Source: Paenibacillus sp. FSL K6-1330 | GTDB taxonomy: Bacteria; Bacillota; Bacilli; Paenibacillales; Paenibacillaceae | NCBI RefSeq assembly: GCF_037976825.1 | Contig: NZ_CP150269.1 | Span: 7,233,501-7,297,500, forward strand | Length of the DNA: 64,000 nt | Reading direction: 5' to 3' | Part shown: positions 53,400 to 63,016 of the stretch, in pieces | Layout of the letters: each line of letters opens with the position of its first letter | Position numbering within the stretch: the first letter of the stretch is position 1 | Made by a program: the position numbers and the translations under genes | Notes under the pieces: generated by a model | What the model was told of the DNA's origin: nothing | The model's database searches: none | What the model saw: only the letters and a program-made list of their open reading frames with translations

Positions 53400-55258
53400 G
53401 TCGTCTCCCCCTTGCGAAGCATCGGTATTTCCATGCGAACTTCGGTTCCCTGTCCTTCCGTGCTGTTTATGGTCACTCCGTAATCATGTCCGTAGTTCAG
53501 CACGATTCGTTCATGCACGTTCATCAGCCCGATCGAACGGTAACCCTTGTCGGGAGGCTGGAGGACCTTGTCCAGCGTGCCGCGGATTTGGGTCAGCTTT
53601 TCCTCCGGTATGCCCGTTCCATTGTCCGATACGATGATCACGACCCGGTCCCCTGCCCCATGAGCTCGGACTGAAATTTTATTGTTATCTTCCAGCGGAC
53701 GAAATCCGTGAACGATATAGTTCTCCACGATCGGCTGGACCAGCAGCTTGATAATGCTGACATTTTGGATTTCCGGATCCACCTCGATTTCCGTCTCCAG
53801 CCGTCCGTCATAGCGAATGCGGAACAAGTCGAGATAAACGGAACACATGTCCATTTCCTCTTCAACGGTAACCACCGTGCTTTTTTTAACCATGTTCTTG
53901 AACATGACCGACAAGCTGTATATCATTTGACCCACTTCCTTCGCCCCCACGAAATACGCCTTCATGCGAATGGATTCGAGCGTATTGTATAGAAAATGGG
54001 GGTTGATCTGGGATTGCAGGGCAACCAGCTCCGCGTTTTTTTGCTTGATTTCCGAGGTATACATTTTATCGATATATTGCTCCAAACGGTCGCCCATGTC
54101 GTTAAACCGGCGGGAAATCTGCTGAAGCTCATCTTCGCCGGACATCTGAATGCGCGTCGACAGATCCCCTTCGCCGATCCGGTTCATCGAGCGGATAATC
54201 CGCTGCACTTTTTTGGAGAACTTGCGAACGATCGTAAACGTAATCGCAAAACTGGCCGCCATAAACACAAGGGTGACCAGGATCAGTCCGGTTCTTAAAC
54301 TCTCCGTGCTCTCTTCGATCAGGGATTGCGACACAATTCCCACCACCGACAGGCCCGCATTGCCGACATTTAATATGTTTACTTTGGAGGGTTCATCCAG
54401 CTCCACCCAGTCCCCGGCTTTTTCCTGCTCCAGGTGGTAGGGATAGGTTTGGCCGTAGTACTCATCCTCCGAATCGTAAATCACGGTTCCCTGTGCGTTC
54501 AATACCAAAATCCGGCCTTTTACCGAAGCACGGCTCTCCAGCCAGGATGAAATTTGCCGAGCGTCGAACTCCACATTCATCATCCCCACCCGATTCAGGG
54601 TCCACGGGTCCTTCAGCTCTCTCGAATAGGAATACGATCTTGGACTGGAACCTCCGGACGAACCCGAGGACTCGTTTTGAGGCATGGTATCCCAGCTGTG
54701 CTGCTCTCGGCGGGCGAACCAGGTCTCCCACTTGTTCTTGGAACCCGCTTCATTGTTCAACTGCTGGTTGGTCCGGCTGATATGCATGTAAAAATTGTTC
54801 GGATAACTGTAGATTGACACACTTCTGGCGCTTGATTCCTGCTCCAGATAATTTTTCAGCAAGGTATTGAAAGACCGTAAACGCTGCTCCCCTGTCCTTG
54901 TGTACAAATCCAGCCGGTATTTCAGGTAACTCTCATATTCATGGTTCAAAAAATAGATCAGCTCATCGCTCAGCGTGGCATCTCCGTAAATCTGCTGAAA
55001 TATATTCTGTATCCCCTCATACTGCCGACTCAAATAAATATTCAGAACATGCGCGGATTTGAGATTCGCATCGGTCTGTTCACGGAGTATGCGCTGCGTC
55101 TGGTATTGATAAACCAGAGTTGCCGCAATCGCGAACAGCACGATCATGACGGTTGAATACAGCACAACGATTTTGTTGAACATTTTTCGCTTTAGATGAT
55201 TTAAATAGAATTGGCGCAGTTTGAAAATATGAAACACACCCTGTTCTATAATGGTCAC
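53396..55258 (-). CDS. YesM-type sensor histidine kinase
   Basis: About 620 residues; start uncertain. I use a GTG after GGGTG; the next GTG, seven codons on, and the ATG before FNKIVVLYS are alternatives. Two membrane helices flank a large extracellular sensor (about 55-280); then a HAMP domain (RIGEGDLSTRIQMSGEDELQQIS), the LytS-type kinase core with phospho-acceptor His near 421 (QSQINPHFLYNTLESIRMK) and an ATPase domain (VQPIVENYIVHG, SDNGTGIP). It senses oligosaccharide, directly or through the binding protein, and phosphorylates the YesN partner. Confidence 0.92.
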   Translation of the reverse strand: MTIIEQGVFHIFKLRQFYLNHLKRKMFNKIVVLYSTVMIVLFAIAATLVYQYQTQRILREQTDANLKSAHVLNIYLSRQYEGIQNIFQQIYGDATLSDELIYFLNHEYESYLKYRLDLYTRTGEQRLRSFNTLLKNYLEQESSARSVSIYSYPNNFYMHISRTNQQLNNEAGSKNKWETWFARREQHSWDTMPQNESSGSSGGSSPRSYSYSRELKDPWTLNRVGMMNVEFDARQISSWLESRASVKGRILVLNAQGTVIYDSEDEYYGQTYPYHLEQEKAGDWVELDEPSKVNILNVGNAGLSVVGIVSQSLIEESTESLRTGLILVTLVFMAASFAITFTIVRKFSKKVQRIIRSMNRIGEGDLSTRIQMSGEDELQQISRRFNDMGDRLEQYIDKMYTSEIKQKNAELVALQSQINPHFLYNTLESIRMKAYFVGAKEVGQMIYSLSVMFKNMVKKSTVVTVEEEMDMCSVYLDLFRIRYDGRLETEIEVDPEIQNVSIIKLLVQPIVENYIVHGFRPLEDNNKISVRAHGAGDRVVIIVSDNGTGIPEEKLTQIRGTLDKVLQPPDKGYRSIGLMNVHERIVLNYGHDYGVTINSTEGQGTEVRMEIPMLRKGETT

Positions 55259-55569
55259 TTCGGCACCCAGTGTACACCCTTTCCGTAAACCCGGCAATTG
55301 AAATTTGCATCGTTATGAAGCTCAAAGAAATACATCGCGCCCTTTCCGAAGCCCTCCAATCCTGAACTCCGTCCATACAACCGGACAGTGAATCAATGTT
55401 TTCCTAGCGAGGCATGGCGGGCGGTGCAGGGAACGGGAAATGACATCCGTTCGACCTGACCGAACGCGTGAATGGAAATGCCAAACTATGATTTGGAATG
55501 GAACGGAATGGGACAAGTCAGCACAATACATTTATGATATCGACGAGCAGAGGAATGCCCTTCTATATG
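55259..55569. other. Divergent upstream region of yesM, no gene seen
   Basis: About 310 bases between the kinase and the gene at 55620. Both coding frames that cross it look like shadows. The kinase promoter should be here; no clear boxes stand out. Confidence 0.4.
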
Positions 55570-55599
55570 TTGAATATGTATATGGACCTAAATTATAAA
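55570..55599 (+). promoter_or_regulatory. Possible promoter of the gene at 55620
   Basis: TTGAAT, 18-base spacer, TATAAA, only about 20 bases before the ATG, so the mRNA leader would be very short. Confidence 0.4.
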
Positions 55600-55619
55600 T
55601 GAAACCGAGGATATGAAGG

Positions 55620-56693
55620 ATGAAACTTCAATTACTATATCATGAATATCTGAATCTAAAATTCAATAGAGGATTGCCGTCCGTTCCGTTTGACGGCTTT
55701 GAATATGGACTTCTTGAGGAAGATGGCGCTGAATTATTCTTTGTCGAACGTAAAGATGAGGCCTTTGTTGAATGGACGTACGAATTACAGCCCCGAGATC
55801 CCCATTATGTTGTGAGCCCGGACTGGAAACCTGTGCTCTCGGCTTTTTTTAACCATCTGGACATCTACGATGAACTCGTGCTCTATTACCTGTTATTTAC
55901 GATCAACACGACGACGTCCATCGTAAGGACCCATCCGTTCCTTTCCATGAATGATTTTATGAAGAACTACTGCTTTTTTCAGTTGGCTCAGTTGACGGAT
56001 GCCTCCGGGTTGAACGAGGAGCAGAGGCAGCAATTAAGGGACTTCTTTTTCTTTTTCTACCTGTATGCTCACCCGGTTAATGAGGAGACGCTCAACGCCT
56101 TTTCATTCAACGGGCAAGATTTGATTCATACGAAAACCAATATCCTTATGGAGCATTATTTTACTGTATATCACGATTACTATAGCGAGAATCTCGACAA
56201 GCATAGAGACGAACTGTTCATCGCTCCTCATGAAATTCATGCCTGCAAGGATCTCACACTGGAGCTGTTAAGGTCCATCGAGGGTAAATCACCCAAGCTA
56301 ATCATGCCTTCCGAAGAGGGTTTAGACGTACTATTACAGCTGATCAATAACGTTGATGATTTGATTCATATGAACGCCGAGAATAAAACAACGTTATTCG
56401 GTATTATGAAAGACTTTCTCTCGGACAATCGCCTGAACCCCTATAGACAGCATTGTTTCCGTATGCTGCTCCAGAATTACGTTTGTTATATCCTTTATTT
56501 TAAGTTTGATGAAATTGACGATCTGGTCGATTACTTTAAAGGCACTCCGGTATGGTGCGAAGCGATCATCAATTACATTTTTACTGATGCCATCTTTATT
56601 CAGAAGATGATGAGGCAGAACCAGATCGATATAACCAAGTATCCGAACGTGATCGAATTCTTCAATGAGGAAGCCCGAAGGATTTACCTGTAA
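55620..56693 (+). CDS. Protein of unknown function next to the glycan locus
   Basis: 357 residues, not recognised. No signal peptide and no membrane helix, so probably cytoplasmic. Rich in aromatic and acidic residues, mainly helical (FFFFFYLYAHPVNEETLNAF, LRSIEGKSPKLIMPSEEGLD). The N-terminal 60 residues look beta-rich (GFEYGLLEEDGAELFFVERK). GAGG precedes the ATG. It stands alone between the yesM gene and the GH16 gene; nothing around it defines the role. Confidence 0.7.
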   Translation: MKLQLLYHEYLNLKFNRGLPSVPFDGFEYGLLEEDGAELFFVERKDEAFVEWTYELQPRDPHYVVSPDWKPVLSAFFNHLDIYDELVLYYLLFTINTTTSIVRTHPFLSMNDFMKNYCFFQLAQLTDASGLNEEQRQQLRDFFFFFYLYAHPVNEETLNAFSFNGQDLIHTKTNILMEHYFTVYHDYYSENLDKHRDELFIAPHEIHACKDLTLELLRSIEGKSPKLIMPSEEGLDVLLQLINNVDDLIHMNAENKTTLFGIMKDFLSDNRLNPYRQHCFRMLLQNYVCYILYFKFDEIDDLVDYFKGTPVWCEAIINYIFTDAIFIQKMMRQNQIDITKYPNVIEFFNEEARRIYL

Positions 56694-56864
56694 GCCAATG
56701 TATGGCCATCCCGCAAGGAATGGCCATAATGCGCCGTCTTCATCCCAGCTGGATCTTGATGACCGTTGCGCTCATTCATATAAACCCGAAATAATGGGGC
56801 CCAACCAAAAAAATGGTACCTATCCTTCTGATTATGAAATTCGATAGAATTAAGATGTCTCCAT

Positions 56865-56878
56865 TGTAAGCGTTTTCC
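56865..56878. promoter_or_regulatory. cre-like site before the GH16 gene
   Basis: TGTAAGCGTTTTCC matches all but the last position of the CcpA cre consensus, about 50 bases before the start codon. Suggests catabolite repression of the glucanase. Confidence 0.6.
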
Positions 56879-56926
56879 TTTATTCGCATATGCTGGGGAA
56901 TTCATTTATCTTAAGGGAGGGTATTT

Positions 56927-59560
56927 ATGAAGCGATCACAAACTTCGGAAAAGCGGTATAGGCAAAGGGTATTGAGCTTATTTTTGGCGGTCGTGATGCT
57001 GGCTAGTTTCGGCCTATTGCCGACTTCGAAGGTTCAGGCTGCTGAGACTGCTGGAACCACCATAACCTCGATGTCTTACTTTTCAGCTGCAGACGGGCCT
57101 GTCATCACCAAATCAGGGGTTGGCCAGGCAAGCTACGGTTTTGTCATGCCGATATTCAACGGAGGCTCTGCCACCTGGAATGATGTTGCCCAGGACCTGG
57201 GAGTAAAGGTGAAAGTAAATGGCAGCTGGGTCGATATCGACAGTGTCAGCAGCTTTGTCTATAACCAGAACTGGGGTCACTGGAACGACGGCGGCTTTAC
57301 CGGCTATTGGTTCACGCTCTCCACAACGACCGAAATTCAACTGTACTCCAAAGCCAATGAGGTCAAGCTTGAATATTCACTAGTCTTTCAAAACATCAAC
57401 AAAACAACCATTACCGCGATGACCCCGACCCAAGGACCGCAAATTACAGCAGGGTTTACGGGCGGTGCCGGCTTTACCTATCCTATTTTCAACAATGATC
57501 CGGCCATAACCTATGCGGCCGTAGCAGATGATTTGAAAGTGTATGTGAAGCCTGTAAACAGCAGCCAGTGGATCGATATCGACAACAATGCAGCCAGCGG
57601 CTGGATCTATGATCAAAATTTTGGCCAATTCACTGACGGAGGCGGCGGCTACTGGTTTAACGTAACGGAATCGATTAACGTCAAATTAGAATCAAAGACC
57701 TCTTCGGCTAACATCGTCTATACCATCTCCTTTAATGAGCCCGTAAGAAACTCTTATGTCCTTACGCCTTATGAAGGAACGACCTTTACAGCCGATGCGA
57801 GCGGCGCTATCGGCATCCCGCTACCTAAGATTGATGGGGGTGCGCCAATCGGCACGGAGCTTGGCAATTTCGTATACCAGATTAACATCAACGGGCAATG
57901 GGTGGATCTGGATAACTCAAGTCAGAGTGGATTCGTTTACTCCGCTAATGGCTACAATAACATGTCCGCTGCCAACCAGTGGGGATATTGGGCGGACCAT
58001 ATCTATGGCTTGTGGTTCCAGCCGATCCAGGTGGATATGCAGATCCGTATCGGCTATCCACTAAATGGACAGGCAGGTGGAAGTGTGGGCAGCAATTTCG
58101 TCAACTATACCCTGATTGGCAACCCGGATGCTCCTCGTCCGGATGTAACCGATCAGGAGGATATTCCGATCGGAACGCCAAACGACCCAGCCATCGAGGG
58201 CATGAATCTCATCTGGCAGGATGAATTTAATGGAACCGCGCTCGATCAGAGCAAATGGAATTATGAAACAGGTTACTATCTCAATGACGATCCCAATACC
58301 TGGGGTTGGGGCAATTCGGAGCTGCAGCATTATACCGATCATGCACAAAATGTTTTTGTACAGGACGGAAAACTTAATATCAAGGCCTTGAACGAGCCAA
58401 AATCCTTTCCGCAGGATCCAAGTCGGTATGCACAATACTCCTCTGGCAAGATTAACACCAAAGATCATTTTTCCCTCAAGTACGGCCGAGTGGACTTCCG
58501 GGCAAAGCTGCCTACAGGCAACGGCATCTGGCCTGCGCTCTGGATGCTTCCCCAGGATAATGTGTATGGAACATGGGCATCATCCGGTGAAATCGACGTG
58601 ATGGAAGCAAAAGGACGCTTGCCAGGCTCGACGAGCGGCGCCGTACACTTTGGGGGACAATGGCCGACGAACCGGTATCTTTCCGGTGAATATCACTTCC
58701 CTGAAGGGCAAACCTTTGCCAATGACTATCATGTTTATTCCGTAGTCTGGGAAGAGGACAACATTAAATGGTATGTGGATGGCAAGTTCTTCTTTAAAGT
58801 GACCCGGGATCAATGGTATTCCGCAGCGGCGCCGAACAATCCAAATGCGCCTTTCGATCAGCCGTTCTACCTCATTATGAATCTGGCGATCGGCGGGACC
58901 TTTGATGGCGGCCGGACCCCGGATCCGTCCGATATCCCTGCAACGATGCAGGTAGACTATGTGCGTGTGTATAAAGAAGGGGAAGGCGGCGGCCAGAATC
59001 CAGGAAACGTGCCGGTTACCGGCGTAACAGTGAGTCCGACCACGACACAGGTCGAAGTCGGGCAGCGTGTTCAATTAAATGCCAGCGTGGCACCGTCCAA
59101 TGCAACGAATAAGCAGGTCACCTGGTCCGTTTCCGGTTCCAGCGTCGCTTCCGTGAGTCCGAACGGTCTTGTGACCGGACTCGCTCAGGGTACAACAACC
59201 GTCACGGCGAAGACCGCTGATGGCAATAAAGCAGCCAACGCCACCATCACCGTTGTACCGGCATCATCCACCGTGATCGTCATCGGCGATGAGGTGAAGG
59301 GCCTGAAGAAGATCGGCGATGACTTGCTGTTCTATGTCAATGGCGCAACCTTTGCCGATTTACATTATAAGATCAATAATGGCGGGCAGTTAAACGTAGC
59401 CATGGCTCCAACGGGGAACGGTAACTATACCTACCCTGTCAACAACCTGAAGCATGGGGATACCGTCGAGTACTTCTTTACCTATAACCCGGGGCAAGGA
59501 GCACTGGACACCCCTTGGAAGACGTATGTTCATGGGGTCACGCAAGGAACACCGGAGTAA
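56927..59560 (+). CDS. Secreted GH16 beta-1,3-glucanase with CBM56
   Basis: 877 residues. Signal peptide to about residue 37 (KVQA-AET). Three homologous N-terminal repeats (about 42-153, 158-270, 273-397), each with GSWVDID or similar and a YWF/LWF ending, not assigned to a family by me. GH16 catalytic domain about 427-683 with Glu555-I-Asp557-V-M-Glu560 (nucleophile Glu555, acid/base Glu560). The shape of the site suggests a laminarinase or lichenase. Big_2 Ig-like domain 697-782 and CBM56 (783-875, binds beta-1,3-glucan). GGGAGG precedes the ATG. Likely target: fungal or plant glucan. Confidence 0.93.
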   Translation: MKRSQTSEKRYRQRVLSLFLAVVMLASFGLLPTSKVQAAETAGTTITSMSYFSAADGPVITKSGVGQASYGFVMPIFNGGSATWNDVAQDLGVKVKVNGSWVDIDSVSSFVYNQNWGHWNDGGFTGYWFTLSTTTEIQLYSKANEVKLEYSLVFQNINKTTITAMTPTQGPQITAGFTGGAGFTYPIFNNDPAITYAAVADDLKVYVKPVNSSQWIDIDNNAASGWIYDQNFGQFTDGGGGYWFNVTESINVKLESKTSSANIVYTISFNEPVRNSYVLTPYEGTTFTADASGAIGIPLPKIDGGAPIGTELGNFVYQININGQWVDLDNSSQSGFVYSANGYNNMSAANQWGYWADHIYGLWFQPIQVDMQIRIGYPLNGQAGGSVGSNFVNYTLIGNPDAPRPDVTDQEDIPIGTPNDPAIEGMNLIWQDEFNGTALDQSKWNYETGYYLNDDPNTWGWGNSELQHYTDHAQNVFVQDGKLNIKALNEPKSFPQDPSRYAQYSSGKINTKDHFSLKYGRVDFRAKLPTGNGIWPALWMLPQDNVYGTWASSGEIDVMEAKGRLPGSTSGAVHFGGQWPTNRYLSGEYHFPEGQTFANDYHVYSVVWEEDNIKWYVDGKFFFKVTRDQWYSAAAPNNPNAPFDQPFYLIMNLAIGGTFDGGRTPDPSDIPATMQVDYVRVYKEGEGGGQNPGNVPVTGVTVSPTTTQVEVGQRVQLNASVAPSNATNKQVTWSVSGSSVASVSPNGLVTGLAQGTTTVTAKTADGNKAANATITVVPASSTVIVIGDEVKGLKKIGDDLLFYVNGATFADLHYKINNGGQLNVAMAPTGNGNYTYPVNNLKHGDTVEYFFTYNPGQGALDTPWKTYVHGVTQGTPE

Positions 59561-59652
59561 ACCGGGTAAGCCCGGACGATCATGTAAGTGGTTGAAATAC
59601 CGATGCCTGCTCCGGGTTGCAAGAGTGCAATGTGAAATAAATCAGGGCAAAC

Positions 59653-59682
59653 AGAAGGCCGTCGACATTATCGACGGCCTTG
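59653..59682 (+). terminator. Hairpin after the GH16 gene
   Basis: AAGGCCGTCGA / TCGACGGCCTT stem with a six-base loop; T-poor tail, so termination may be partial. Confidence 0.6.
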
Positions 59683-59759
59683 CTTCAGTGGATCAGCTAT
59701 CGTTGATTCTCCTTTAGCTGAATCAATGGTTTTAATATTTTTTGCATGTCGCTTCAATA

Positions 59760-60275
59760 TTACGACTGTACACTCGCTGCTTTACTCGCCTGTCTGGAAT
59801 GCAAGATTTTCATGGCGTATCTTGCTATAGGCTGTGCGACCAACATTTCAATCCAGAACGCTACGCCAAAGTTCCGAGGCCAGGTATGGAGGAAATTTTT
59901 TAACGGATCCAGACTTATGTGTTTGGTGCCAACCATCGGGCCAATAATGGAGAGCAACAGAGATAATACCGTTACATTTAGAACGATATTTAATAATACT
60001 CTTGCATTGAATCCATCGGTCTGTCCCACAAATTTGGGCATCACCTTACCAACGAGCGGGCCTGCGATCAGCTTTACGCATAACACGACGATGACCCACA
60101 TAATAGGAATCACTTTTAGACCATCCATGTAAACTTCTTTACTAAAGCCGCGTTCCAATCCCATAATAATCGGCGCGATCGTGTTTACTGAAATAATCGA
60201 TATGATCAATAAAAATAATATACCCTCTTTTCCGTTTCTAGGCAGTCTTGTCTCTACGTACTTCTGGTTTGCCAT
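59760..60275 (-). CDS. DUF2798 family membrane protein
   Basis: 171 residues with four predicted membrane helices in two similar halves (about 20-40 and 55-75; 95-115 and 135-155), as in DUF2798. GGGGTGATGATAGGG precedes the ATG. Function of the family is unknown. Single gene, convergent with the GH16 gene. Confidence 0.8.
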   Translation of the reverse strand: MANQKYVETRLPRNGKEGILFLLIISIISVNTIAPIIMGLERGFSKEVYMDGLKVIPIMWVIVVLCVKLIAGPLVGKVMPKFVGQTDGFNARVLLNIVLNVTVLSLLLSIIGPMVGTKHISLDPLKNFLHTWPRNFGVAFWIEMLVAQPIARYAMKILHSRQASKAASVQS

Positions 60276-60667
60276 TCCCTATCATCACCCCTTCATATAA
60301 ATGGTTCACCGTGTTATTTTAGCGATTTAGGAGCTTCTTCATAAGTGAACATTTTGTGAACATTCTCGCCTCGCTGATCATTCGGTCATCAAGCGTTTTA
60401 CACCAACATGCCGTTCAATTTCCGATATGCCGATTGATTAAAACCCCATAGCCCATTACGATTACTTATAAGATACTTGTCCTGAGAGACATAGCTATCC
60501 TCAAAATAGAAAAAGCACATGGACTGTATACCGCGTAGAACAGGAAGCCTTCTGAACGTTTGACGCGGCTATTTATAAATACGTACATTACGTCCCATAC
60601 TTAGGTCTATCAACGGTGAGAGGATCAACATCTAACCAACTCGTTCCGTAAGGGGGAGAACAGACGC
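60276..60667. promoter_or_regulatory. Gap of about 390 bases between DUF2798 and Mga-like genes
   Basis: No gene seen. A direct repeat GTGAACATT-TT-GTGAACATT (about 60343-60363) lies upstream of the DUF2798 start and has the 11-base period of a one-face operator. Promoters for both divergent genes must be here. Confidence 0.4.
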
Positions 60668-62119
60668 ATGGAAAAGGAATTCATACTGACACATAAGCTG
60701 TTGACTCTACTCGATTCTGAATATCGCTGGTTCACCCTTGCCGAGATTGAAGAGCAGATTGGCGTATCGGACAAAACGATCCGTAAAATTATCGATGAAG
60801 CCAAGCAGGAGCTTCCTCCTTCGATTCATTTTGAAATCTCGCGGGGAAAAGGCGTCATTCTCCATTACGATAAACGAAATGTCGCGATTGGCGAGGTCAT
60901 CTCTTCCATGTACAGGCAGAGAACCTTCTACCAGCTGCTCGATGTGCTTTTTGCCGAGGGAGGGCGCTACTCGCTGGATGAGCTGGCCGACAAGTTGTAT
61001 ATGAGCTCTTCCTCGCTGAAAAAGCTGATCATCCGGCTGAACAACCATGAATTGAAGCGATACCATTTGCGCATTGCGTATTCCATGCCAGAGGTCAAAG
61101 GCAGTGAAATCAGTATTCGTTATTTCTACTGGAAATTGTTTTACGATGCCTATGAATTCTCAGGCTGGCCATTTGCCGACATAGACCAAGGTCAGATCCA
61201 TGAATACATTACGGCGATCGAGTCGGAGAATGACATCGTGTATTTTCTCAACGCCAAGCGAAGCCTGTCTTTTCTGGCGGCGATCATGATCACCCGAGTG
61301 CTGCAGGGCAAATATGCGGATGTTCCCAGAGGACAATATGACTGGGAGAGCAGCATGCTTCACTCCTCTGTTGCCGCATTGGCCAGAGCGCTGGAGCAGC
61401 GGTACGCCATTCATCTGCCGCTGGACGAAATCCGGTTTCTGCAGGCCATGTTCAGCTTGGGCCAATACAATTATTATGATGATGCGAAAGTCAGCGCGAT
61501 GATATCGAGGGAGAAAGCGAATCTCGTGCAAGTCGAAGAGGAAAAATATCAAATCATCAATCATTTTCTCATGCTGGCGCTTGCCGCGTTCCCTGCGATC
61601 GATATGAACGACCGGTTTATCTGGGAAATCGGAGATTTCTTTGAGAAGCTCCGGCTGGAAAATGCGCTTCCCGATCTGATCGCCATCTCGGCAAGCGGCC
61701 TGACGGAATACGTCCAAAGGGATTGCCGGCCCATGTACCAGAGCGTAAAGAGCTGCATGCTAGAGTGGAGCCAGCGCTACCCGGGCATTCAGTATAACGA
61801 CTATCATCTGACGAAGCTGACGCTGTTGATCAGCTCCAGCCTGCGCTATAACAGCAAAAAGGCTTTCCTGCTGATCGGCGAGGAATTCTCCATCCGCCAT
61901 TACGTCGCCAAGCTCATCAAGAATGAAATCGGTGATGAGCTAATCATCAACACCTCCATTATGGAGGGGCTTACCGATGAAATGATTCAGAAGCACGGTA
62001 TCGATTTTGTGATCAGCACATTTCCCGTCGAGCTGCATACGGTGCCCGTGGTCATTATTTCAACGATACCGACCAAACGGGATTTGGAAAATATCCGCAA
62101 GGAATTAATGCAACCATGA
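60668..62119 (+). CDS. Mga/AtxA-like PTS-type transcriptional regulator
   Basis: 483 residues. Two N-terminal winged helices (about 15-60: WFTLAEIEEQIGVSDKTIRKIID; 85-140: YSLDELADKLYMSSSSLKKLI) followed by a long helical middle (about 150-400, in place of PRD domains) and a C-terminal EIIB-like domain (about 405-480: DFVISTFPVELHTVPVVIIS). This layout matches Mga/AtxA-like regulators. AGGGGGAG precedes the ATG. It is first in a likely operon with the nucleoside phosphorylase and transporter, which it may activate. Confidence 0.88.
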   Translation: MEKEFILTHKLLTLLDSEYRWFTLAEIEEQIGVSDKTIRKIIDEAKQELPPSIHFEISRGKGVILHYDKRNVAIGEVISSMYRQRTFYQLLDVLFAEGGRYSLDELADKLYMSSSSLKKLIIRLNNHELKRYHLRIAYSMPEVKGSEISIRYFYWKLFYDAYEFSGWPFADIDQGQIHEYITAIESENDIVYFLNAKRSLSFLAAIMITRVLQGKYADVPRGQYDWESSMLHSSVAALARALEQRYAIHLPLDEIRFLQAMFSLGQYNYYDDAKVSAMISREKANLVQVEEEKYQIINHFLMLALAAFPAIDMNDRFIWEIGDFFEKLRLENALPDLIAISASGLTEYVQRDCRPMYQSVKSCMLEWSQRYPGIQYNDYHLTKLTLLISSSLRYNSKKAFLLIGEEFSIRHYVAKLIKNEIGDELIINTSIMEGLTDEMIQKHGIDFVISTFPVELHTVPVVIISTIPTKRDLENIRKELMQP

Positions 62120-62139
62120 GGCTCATGGTTGCATTTTTC
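62107..62139 (+). terminator. Hairpin overlapping the regulator stop codon
   Basis: AATGCAACCATGAG / CTCATGGTTGCATT stem with TTTTT after it; overlaps the stop codon, so it may partly separate the regulator from the genes that follow. Confidence 0.8.
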
Positions 62140-62208
62140 CGTTAAGCTCCGTAACTTTCTGGTCTTGGTTATCCCTCCGATTCTGACTATGATGAAGGCA
62201 GATCGAGA

Positions 62209-62222
62209 ATAAAGCGCTTTCT
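62209..62222. promoter_or_regulatory. cre-like site before the DeoD-like gene
   Basis: Contains AAAGCGCTTTC, the core of an ideal cre site (11 of 14 positions of TGAAAGCGCTTTCA), about 33 bases before the start codon. Suggests CcpA control. Confidence 0.5.
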
Positions 62223-62254
62223 TAAAAGGGAGGCCAGTAAGCAGGAGGAGCAAG

Positions 62255-62965
62255 ATGAGCATACATTTGGGAGCAAAACAGGGAGATATCGCAGAACGTG
62301 TGCTGCTGCCCGGCGATCCGCTGCGGGCGAAGTTTGTAGCAGAGCACTTTTTGGAGGAGGTATATTGTTACAACGAAGTGAGGGGCATGTACGGGTACAC
62401 CGGCCTTTATAAAGGAGTTCCCGTTTCGGTCCAAGGTACGGGAATGGGCAACCCGACCATGAGCATATATGCTACGGAGCTGATTCAGGATTACGGGGTC
62501 AAAAAGCTGATCCGTATCGGTACTTGCGGCGCCATGCAAAAAGATCTTCAGGTCCGCGACATCGTACTGGCCCAAGCCGTATCCTCAGACAGCAATCTGA
62601 TGGAAAAAATATTTCATGGCTGCAATTTCGCGCCAACCGCCGATTACGGCATGTTAAGCCAAGCCCATCAACTGGCTCAGGAGAAGCAGGTGAATGTCTT
62701 TGTCGGCAATATTTATAATTCCGATGAATTTTATAGGGAAACTTTGGACCGTCTTCATAAATTCATGGACTTCGGTGTGCTCGCGGTCGAGATGGAGAGT
62801 GCCGCCCTGTACACGCTGGCTGCTAAATACGGCGTCAGGGCCCTGTCCATATTGACGGTAGGCAGCCATCTGCTGACCAATGAACGTTCGTCCCATCAAG
62901 ACAGCGAGAAATCCTTCCACGACATGGTCGAGGTCGCGCTTCATACCATCTTAGCGGACGAATAG
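62255..62965 (+). CDS. deoD: DeoD-type purine nucleoside phosphorylase
   Basis: 236 residues, the usual length; AGGAGGAG precedes the ATG. Phosphate site LPGDPLRAK, GTGMGNP, GTCGAM and the nucleoside site VEMESAA are all conserved. The family uses phosphate to split purine ribosides into base and ribose-1-phosphate. One oddity: the usual SD before HL (general acid Asp204 in E. coli DeoD) is here GS (residues 203-204, so Ser204). That loss would weaken protonation at N7, so the enzyme may prefer a different nucleoside. Next genes encode an ECF transporter. Confidence 0.88.
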   Translation: MSIHLGAKQGDIAERVLLPGDPLRAKFVAEHFLEEVYCYNEVRGMYGYTGLYKGVPVSVQGTGMGNPTMSIYATELIQDYGVKKLIRIGTCGAMQKDLQVRDIVLAQAVSSDSNLMEKIFHGCNFAPTADYGMLSQAHQLAQEKQVNVFVGNIYNSDEFYRETLDRLHKFMDFGVLAVEMESAALYTLAAKYGVRALSILTVGSHLLTNERSSHQDSEKSFHDMVEVALHTILADE

Positions 62966-63016
62966 TCTTCCGTAGGATTGCTTGTATTACAAACTATGCT
63001 CTAGGGGGAAAAATCA

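Noticed and set aside
55322..55531. Short minus-strand frame upstream of yesM
   Set aside because: No ribosome binding site and composition like intergenic DNA.
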